A stretch of DNA of 62,738 nt from an uncultured bacterium (GTDB taxonomy: Bacteria > Bacillota > Clostridia > Lachnospirales > Lachnospiraceae): contig CANDBT010000028.1 of NCBI GenBank assembly GCA_947383005.1, positions 1 to 62,738 on the forward strand. The letters are read 5' to 3'. Below are positions 62,707 through 62,738 of the stretch, in pieces (the stretch's first letter is position 1; every line of letters begins with the position of its first letter). The position numbers and the translations under genes are program-made. The notes beneath the pieces are model-generated. The model had not been told where the DNA came from, made no database searches, and saw nothing but the letters and a program-made list of their open reading frames with translations.

Positions 62707-62738
62707 ATTGGCCGTTTCTTTTATTAATCTTTTGTATA

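Overview
The window looks like chromosome from a low- to mid-GC, spore-forming Clostridia member, most likely Lachnospiraceae. The grounds are spmA/spmB, cwlD and a GerMN-like lipoprotein (sporulation); a type II fatty-acid operon with FabK instead of FabI, a FabT-like regulator and a fused accD-accA gene; a long SRP RNA with an Alu domain; strong AGGAGG ribosome sites; and housekeeping gene content. Coordinates and pairings were worked out by hand. Family names rest on motifs recognised by eye, with no database search.

Layout. 1-9700 (mostly minus): CvpA-like, Cof-type HAD phosphatase, a large TPR protein, recR-ybaB-dnaX, a phosphofructokinase, SRP RNA and tadA. This is the usual Firmicute tadA-ffs-dnaX-ybaB-recR neighbourhood with pfkA inserted. 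9800-16400: an unusual protein with a hexapeptide minisatellite, then divergent rsmA-tatD, TraX and metG. 16400-21100: a DUF885 lipoprotein, a GerMN-like lipoprotein, a FabT-like MarR regulator and spmAB. 21100-31800: a complete minus-strand fatty-acid operon running fabH-acpP-fabK-fabD-fabG-fabF-accB-fabZ-accC-accDA plus a second FabK/NMO-type flavoprotein. Its promoter carries a FabT-type palindrome. 32000-41300: ROK protein, gdhA, ABC-F ATPase, XRE regulator, two GNATs and a GH36 alpha-galactosidase. 41300-49600: leuA with a long leader, glmM, rfbD-rfbB-rfbA (no rfbC), tRNA-Lys(CTT), trxA, a 45-codon ORF and trmB. 49800-62700: envelope genes (DUF4145/SH3 protein, PAP2, a Lit-like DUF1461 protein, an LPG-synthase-like flippase, DacF-type carboxypeptidase), a kinase fused to a degenerate MinD-like domain followed by a second degenerate MinD-like ORF, GH18, cwlD, a TSCPD protein, mtnN and two unknowns.

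The most unusual material is non-coding. The window has many foldback elements: a MITE-like family with GTAAC-type termini (five copies, two with perfect 8-bp flanking direct repeats), a 218-bp foldback, an adjacent 156-bp foldback, a pair of 12-bp hairpins with three compensatory base-pair changes, and a three-way alternative-pairing region upstream of the ABC-F gene. Two elements 29 kb apart share a loop core while their stem arms differ in sequence but still pair, which is evidence that the folded form is selected or is how the elements are maintained.

The most unusual coding observation is the kinase / P-loop pair at 55002-57001. The second P-loop ORF lies in the -1 frame and has no ATG, GTG or TTG before its P-loop. 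An AGGAGG, a TTTTTT run and a 7-bp stem sit at the junction, so either an AUU start or -1 frameshifting would explain it. I saw no CRISPR array, rRNA, transposase gene or prophage.
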